From: Planctomycetota bacterium
Lineage (GTDB): Bacteria > Planctomycetota > Phycisphaerae > WQYP01
Direction: 5' to 3'
Length of the DNA stretch: 10,539 nt
NCBI GenBank assembly: GCA_021816165.1
Contig: JAKAYZ010000023.1
Location: 1 to 10,539, forward strand
A program made the position numbers and the translations under genes. Of the stretch, positions 6,713 to 10,539 are shown one piece after another (position 1 is the first letter of the stretch; each line of letters begins with the position of its first letter). The notes below the pieces were generated by a model, which had not been told where the DNA came from, searched no databases, and saw only the letters and a program-made list of their open reading frames with translations.

Positions 6713-7858
6713 ATGAGTTTGCTCAATCCATGGTGGCTGCTGGTACCCGCGTCGGCATTAATGCTGATGGCTATCATCCTGTTTTGGCAAATGCTTTACC
6801 AGCGGCCGGTTCCTTTCACTGCCATGCATTGGCTGCACCCCGCAACTCGTCGGAAATGGGCACCCATCCGCCGGCCACCCTTGTGGATGCTTCTGACGGC
6901 CGGTGCCGTGATGGTAAGCGCCTTGGGCACATTGCATATTAGCGTGGAACCGGCGAAAAAAACGCAAACTCCAATCAGCATTCAGGTCGCCATCCGCTAT
7001 GTGGGTGGACACGAATACGGCTTTATCAGAACGATGAGTCAGTCCGCGCTACCTGAAATCAGCGTTATTGGCCCGGGTAAGTCCGTCAGACTCGCGCCGT
7101 CGCAATTGCTTCACGGCGTGGTGTTTCCGCTTTCACCAGCAAGGCACCCGTCACATATTGGTCTGGAGTCCAATGGAAAAATAATATGGCAAAAACCCAT
7201 CCCACCCTGGGCTTTGCATCACACGCTTGGCGTGGTTTTAGGAAAGGACATCCCACCGGTGGTAACGCGGGCCTTGCGGGCGATTTCCTGGGTGAAAATT
7301 GAAGGCACAGCCAAACCCACATCACTTTTCATTGGTCATCGAATGCATCGGCGATTCCCGGGCAGTGAGCTGATATTGGCCAACCGCACATCAGAAGTAC
7401 CCATCAAGCCTGCAAAACCCATTGTGATGGCGAGTCAGGTTGCGCTTCTGAAATTTGTTCAATTTCGGCACGTGTTGGTACATCGCTTGAAATTGCTGCG
7501 CCCAGCCCCGGGCTGGCAAACCCTCGTGCAGGTCAACCGGCGGCCCTGGCTTATCCAGCGGCATCGCCTGGGCGCATATGATTGGGTTGCAGGTTCGAGT
7601 TTTTTCGATGACAGCACCAACTGGCCAAAATTTGCTTCTTTTGTCATTTTCATGACCAACGCGCTCCATCTTGCCAACCGCGTACCACCCACCACCTCCC
7701 TATGGATGGCGAGCGGAGTCGTAATGGCCGAAAGCCCGGACGAAAAATCGCGTCTGGAGATATCGTGGACGCTGGCACTACTTGCCGCAGCTATGGCGGT
7801 TGGAGCACTTTGGAACTTGCAATCGCACCGAATTCAGCCCGCCCATCCGGCCGATTGA
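6713..7858 (+). CDS. Membrane protein with BatA-like (aerotolerance regulator) N-terminal region
   Basis: This 381-residue protein starts with two closely spaced membrane helices (about 3-28 and 56-76). The first is preceded by LLNPWWLL and followed by a short basic loop containing HWLHPATRRKWAP. That layout resembles the BatA N-terminal domain (PF07584), which usually comes before extracytoplasmic or von Willebrand A domains. The middle, about 270 residues, shows no MIDAS motif (DxSxS) and no domain I recognise. A third helix lies near residues 348-368, followed by a short tail, so most of the protein should be extracytoplasmic between helices 2 and 3. The ATG has GCGAGG 5 nt upstream. It lies 51 bp after the kinase stop on the same strand and is probably co-transcribed with it. 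The BatA assignment rests on topology and short sequence resemblance only; function is unknown. Confidence 0.6.
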   Translation: MSLLNPWWLLVPASALMLMAIILFWQMLYQRPVPFTAMHWLHPATRRKWAPIRRPPLWMLLTAGAVMVSALGTLHISVEPAKKTQTPISIQVAIRYVGGHEYGFIRTMSQSALPEISVIGPGKSVRLAPSQLLHGVVFPLSPARHPSHIGLESNGKIIWQKPIPPWALHHTLGVVLGKDIPPVVTRALRAISWVKIEGTAKPTSLFIGHRMHRRFPGSELILANRTSEVPIKPAKPIVMASQVALLKFVQFRHVLVHRLKLLRPAPGWQTLVQVNRRPWLIQRHRLGAYDWVAGSSFFDDSTNWPKFASFVIFMTNALHLANRVPPTTSLWMASGVVMAESPDEKSRLEISWTLALLAAAMAVGALWNLQSHRIQPAHPAD

Positions 7859-7865
7859 TATCAAT
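7854..7865. repeat. 12-bp perfect palindrome ATTGATATCAAT at the convergent gene junction
   Basis: ATTGATATCAAT spans the stop codon of the BatA-like gene and enters the 23-bp gap before the panC stop. A second tiny hairpin (TGCC-GAT-GGCA) sits in the gap. Neither has a T-run, and I see no clear bidirectional terminator here. Confidence 0.3.
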
Positions 7866-7881
7866 TTGCCGATGGCAGACT

Positions 7882-8766
7882 CTAAGACATTTCACGCGGT
7901 GTAAGTGCGACCGGTACGGTTTCGTCCACCCGCATGTTGTCAATCAGGCGGGTCGTACCGAGCTTGGCCGCAATCAGGATGACATCCTGAAGTCCGATGG
8001 CACCCTCCACAGCGATCAGCGTGTGCCGGTTACAAATCGCGGCATAGCGTGTCACTAATCCGGCAGCGTCAACGCGCTGGCGAATTTCTTGACCGAGCTG
8101 GGCGGCGTCGCGGTCCCCGCGACGGGCCTCATTGACTGCCCAGCACAAGGTGCGGTAGATGGCCGGGGCACGCTGCCGTTCTTCGGCTGACAGATAGCGG
8201 TTACGACTGCTCATGGCTAGTCCATCCGGTTCGCGTCGGGTGGGTGCGACTATTAATTCCACCGGAAAATTTAACTGCTCCATCATTTGCGCCAGAATGA
8301 CGTACTGCTGAAAATCCTTCTGCCCCAGTATCATGTGCGTGGGCAGGATTATATTCAATAATTTTGCCACCACCGTGCAGACACCCTGAAAATGGCCCGG
8401 CCGATCGGCACCCTCCCACCATTCCCCTATTTTTCCCGGCATCACGAGCATGTCGGACTTTCCAGCGGGATACATGGTCGCCGCTGCGGGTGCAAATAAT
8501 ACATCGGCACCGTGGGCTGTGAGTAATTCCTCATCCGCCGGCAAGGTGCGCGGATAGCGCGAAAAGTCTTCGCCCGCCCCAAACTGCAGTGGATTGACAA
8601 AAATGGATGCAACAACCGACCCGCGATGGCCCGCTTGTTGCCGGGCCTGTGCCACCAAGCTGGCATGCCCCTCGTGCAGGGCACCCATCGTGGGTACAAA
8701 CACAACCGGGCTACCAACGCTATCGCGCCACCGGCGGTATTTAGCTATGTCGTGGAAGGTTTGCAT
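7882..8766 (-). CDS. panC: Pantothenate synthetase (pantoate-beta-alanine ligase, PanC)
   Basis: The enzyme joins pantoate and beta-alanine with ATP to make pantothenate, the precursor of coenzyme A, in the cytoplasm. The 294-residue product carries the expected motifs: PTMGALHEGH at 25-34 (the HxGH nucleotidyl-transfer motif), FVNPLQFG at 56-63, EGADRPGHFQGV at 118-129, GQKDFQQ at 148-154 and MSSRNRYLS at 185-193 (the KMSKS-like loop). Length is normal. The ATG at 8766 is chosen because a strong AGGAGGAG site lies about 8-10 nt upstream; a start ten codons earlier is also open but has no such site. The gene overlaps the end of folK by 22 nt, so its ribosome site lies within folK and translation is probably coupled. 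It is the last gene of the leftward operon. No panB or panD is present here. Confidence 0.96.
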   Translation of the reverse strand: MQTFHDIAKYRRWRDSVGSPVVFVPTMGALHEGHASLVAQARQQAGHRGSVVASIFVNPLQFGAGEDFSRYPRTLPADEELLTAHGADVLFAPAAATMYPAGKSDMLVMPGKIGEWWEGADRPGHFQGVCTVVAKLLNIILPTHMILGQKDFQQYVILAQMMEQLNFPVELIVAPTRREPDGLAMSSRNRYLSAEERQRAPAIYRTLCWAVNEARRGDRDAAQLGQEIRQRVDAAGLVTRYAAICNRHTLIAVEGAIGLQDVILIAAKLGTTRLIDNMRVDETVPVALTPREMS

Positions 8767-9278
8767 ATGGGAGACTCCTCCTGCGGATATATCCATGGGT
8801 CGTCATTCTTCAACTTACGCAACAACTCCGCCACGGTTAACCCCGCCATTGGATGAATCCAATCCGGCGCAATGCTGTTCAACGGCTCAAGGACAAAAGC
8901 CCGTATCGCAAGCCGCGGATGCGGTACACGCATCGACGGAGTATTAATAACCAGATTGCCGTAAAACAGCAGGTCCAGGTCGATGATACGGGGGCCATAG
9001 CGCTCGTCACGCCTGCGTATACGGCCCTGCCTGGTTTCAATTTCCAGCAGCATGGATAAAAGTTCTTCAGGTGACAGCGTGGTAAGCACATGGGCTACCG
9101 AATTAAGGAAATCAGCCTGTTGCGCCGGGCCCCCAACCGGGGCGTACCAGTGCGGCATGGCATGGGCAACCAAGTTTGTCTGCGGAAGGTTTTTTAATGC
9201 TTCGATGGCAGCCGCCATCTGCCGGGGAGGATCGCAAAGGTTCGACCCCAATGCAATGAACGCGTCGCAGGGTGTCAC
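8745..9278 (-). CDS. folK: 6-hydroxymethyl-7,8-dihydropterin pyrophosphokinase (FolK)
   Basis: FolK transfers pyrophosphate from ATP to 6-hydroxymethyl-dihydropterin in folate synthesis. The 177-residue product shows the family hallmarks: FIALGSNL at 7-14, HWYAPVGGPAQQADFLNSV at 43-61 with Asn59, LLEIETRQGRIR at 77-88, the signature GPRIIDLDLLFYG at 95-107 with the Mg-binding Asp100 and Asp102, and VPHPRLAIRAFVLEPL after it. I choose the GTG at 9278: GGAGG lies 7 nt upstream (9290-9286), the start overlaps the stop of the preceding glycosyltransferase gene as GTGA, and conserved sequence begins five residues in. In-frame ATGs further upstream would add about 30-40 residues without family similarity. 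The 3' end overlaps panC by 22 nt. FolP and FolB are not in the window, so this is a standalone, monofunctional FolK. Confidence 0.95.
   Translation of the reverse strand: MTPCDAFIALGSNLCDPPRQMAAAIEALKNLPQTNLVAHAMPHWYAPVGGPAQQADFLNSVAHVLTTLSPEELLSMLLEIETRQGRIRRRDERYGPRIIDLDLLFYGNLVINTPSMRVPHPRLAIRAFVLEPLNSIAPDWIHPMAGLTVAELLRKLKNDDPWIYPQEESPICKPSTT
8775..8782 (-). promoter_or_regulatory. Strong Shine-Dalgarno site of panC inside folK
   Basis: AGGAGGAG, read on the minus strand just before the ATG at 8766, is the best ribosome site in the window. It lies within the last codons of folK and decides the panC start. Confidence 0.65.
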
Positions 9279-10539
9279 GTCGCAGCCTCCGTCTTTTCGG
9301 CCGGGCGACATATCGCGCGACCCGGCGGAAAGCGGCTCGCGTTGAGAATGGTCAGCGCCATTAATACCGTCGCCCAAAGCGATACACCGATGGTCAGCAT
9401 CCATCGGTGGCCATTATGACCGAATATCTTGCCGACATCCGTTGTCAGAAACATCAGCACCGCACCCGCGATAAGCACAATAAACGCCAGTTGACGGTTC
9501 TTAAGCGGTTGAAGATTGTCGCAGAGAATCATCCCCATGGCAAAAAGCGTCATCGCCAGTGATACATAGTGGGGCACCCATGTTCGCGGTGAGGCCCATA
9601 GCATGTACGCGGCCACGGCACCAATCTCAAGCAGATATCGCTTCTGCCCCAACGGTTTGAGCTTGGGCCGCGCCCACCACAGGCCGATGATGCCGATGAT
9701 GACTAAAATCAGACGGATCAAATCGTCGCTGGCATTTCTATGCAGATTCAGAATGTTAACGTAATGCGCCTTTTTAAGGCCGTGGGGGTGCGAATAGAAG
9801 GCCGGCACATGGCGTAAAAGGCGTGAAAGAAAACTCGGCACCGATTGGCCCACATAGTATTCCACGCGGCCATGAGTCACATAAGGAACAATCATAATTT
9901 GAAACCATTCCCGGAACCATGCCCAATTTTGGCCCCATCCGAAAAAAAGCGTGGGAATGACAAAAAGCCCCAGCACCAGACCGACACCGATTCCACCGGC
10001 AACCTTCCATTGCCGCTTCCACAAAAAATAAATCAGAAAAATAATTGGCGTCACCTTCACACAGACCGCCAACCCCACCAACGTACCGCCCAGCCATCGA
10101 GCCCAGCTTTTATCGATCATCCCGAGCGCTAGCCCGACGGCCAGCGGCGTAAGCATCAGAAGATTAGTCTGGCCCTCCTGCATATCGCCCAGCACCGGTG
10201 GCAGCCAGACCAGCAATATCAGCGTGAGACCAACCATATCAAGGTCAACACCGGCCCGTTTTACAGCCTTGAAAAGTGCGAAAAATATGATGCAGCAGAA
10301 TATCAGTTTGCAGCAAACCCACGCGAATTGGGCATTGGCCGGCGAGAGCCACGTAAATGGTGCAAAAACCACCAATGTCACCGGCGGGGTAGGAAATGAA
10401 TCACTGGTATATGGGATGTGCCGGTGCAAAAATTGCGGCACCATGGTCATCCAGCGATCAAAATCGTTGACCTGCTGGGTGCTATGCGTCTGCTCTTTGT
10501 GGACGATGCGCATTCGCGCCTGCCACGCCGCCGACAGCG
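9275..10539 (-). CDS. GT87-type polytopic membrane glycosyltransferase (DUF2029), 5' end outside window
   Basis: At least 420 codons are visible, with about nine or ten hydrophobic helices spread through the protein, short loops, and a basic Pro-containing C-tail. Near the visible N-terminus, NDFDRWMTMVPQFLHRHIPYTSD and then FPTPPVTLVVFAPFTWLSP match the pattern of GT87/DUF2029 enzymes (an Asp-containing first loop, then a P-x-P segment leading into a helix). KVTPIIFLIYFLWKRQW is also typical. Family members use polyprenyl-phosphate sugars to build cell-envelope glycans. The reading frame stays open through the right edge beyond the ATG at 10513, and the first helix expected before the DF motif is missing from the visible part, so that ATG is probably internal. 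The stop overlaps the folK start by 4 nt, implying one transcript. The exact sugar and acceptor cannot be inferred. Confidence 0.8.
   Translation of the reverse strand, partial: LSAAWQARMRIVHKEQTHSTQQVNDFDRWMTMVPQFLHRHIPYTSDSFPTPPVTLVVFAPFTWLSPANAQFAWVCCKLIFCCIIFFALFKAVKRAGVDLDMVGLTLILLVWLPPVLGDMQEGQTNLLMLTPLAVGLALGMIDKSWARWLGGTLVGLAVCVKVTPIIFLIYFLWKRQWKVAGGIGVGLVLGLFVIPTLFFGWGQNWAWFREWFQIMIVPYVTHGRVEYYVGQSVPSFLSRLLRHVPAFYSHPHGLKKAHYVNILNLHRNASDDLIRLILVIIGIIGLWWARPKLKPLGQKRYLLEIGAVAAYMLWASPRTWVPHYVSLAMTLFAMGMILCDNLQPLKNRQLAFIVLIAGAVLMFLTTDVGKIFGHNGHRWMLTIGVSLWATVLMALTILNASRFPPGRAICRPAEKTEAAT
9286..9290 (-). promoter_or_regulatory. Shine-Dalgarno site of folK inside the glycosyltransferase gene
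   Basis: GGAGG lies 7 nt before the GTG start of folK and inside the last codons of the upstream gene. With the GTGA stop/start overlap it suggests translational coupling and decides the folK start. Confidence 0.65.

Noticed and set aside
8767..8796. Ten-codon longer start for panC
   Set aside because: The strong AGGAGGAG site lies just before the ATG at 8766, and the family normally begins there.
9279..9404. 42-codon longer start for folK
   Set aside because: The extension has no family similarity and would overlap the glycosyltransferase heavily. The GTG at 9278 has GGAGG and a GTGA overlap.
1..10539. CRISPR array, tRNA or rRNA genes, complete insertion sequence, phage or toxin-antitoxin system
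   Set aside because: I saw no regularly spaced repeats, no tRNA cloverleaf or rRNA sequence, no transposase or integrase motif, and no paired small toxin/antitoxin genes.

Overview
The window looks like a chromosomal stretch of a free-living bacterium with moderate to fairly high GC. The gene set is mostly housekeeping. I favour a Planctomycetota (Phycisphaerae-like) origin, based on loose gene packing, the 'SCTGG' LeuC subtype shared with plants and cyanobacteria, a BatA-type membrane protein, and a zinc-ribbon/single-helix membrane protein. This is inference from style, not a database result.

Left part (1-1225), read on the minus strand: a membrane protein cut by the left edge (N-terminal CCHC zinc-ribbon-like motif, one transmembrane helix, Pro/Thr/Ala-rich tail), preceded by a plausible promoter and a structured leader. 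Upstream of it on the same strand lies a DUF4256 protein. About 800 bp follow (1226-2033) with no convincing gene. This stretch holds GC-rich inverted repeats that could belong to a dispersed repeat or small RNA, and a good sigma70-type promoter just before leuC.

Middle part (2034-7858), plus strand: leuC (isopropylmalate dehydratase large subunit, leucine synthesis) and lipA (lipoyl synthase) lie 70 bp apart and may be co-transcribed. Both products bind 4Fe-4S clusters. Three back-to-back hairpins follow lipA. Then comes a membrane sensor histidine kinase (Cache-like sensor, HAMP, HisKA, HATPase) with no response regulator beside it, and 51 bp later a BatA-like membrane protein without a von Willebrand A domain.

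Right part (7882-10539), minus strand: a tightly packed run reading leftward. A GT87-type polytopic glycosyltransferase (start outside the window) overlaps folK by 4 nt (GTGA), and folK overlaps panC by 22 nt. FolK and PanC serve folate and pantothenate/CoA synthesis. The overlaps and strong Shine-Dalgarno sites argue for one translationally coupled operon. It converges with the BatA-like gene across a 23 bp gap.

I found no CRISPR array, rRNA, tRNA, complete insertion sequence or phage gene. Nothing here clearly amounts to an undescribed system. The stretches most worth a second look are the empty structured region before leuC, the triple hairpin after lipA, and the uncharacterised membrane proteins.
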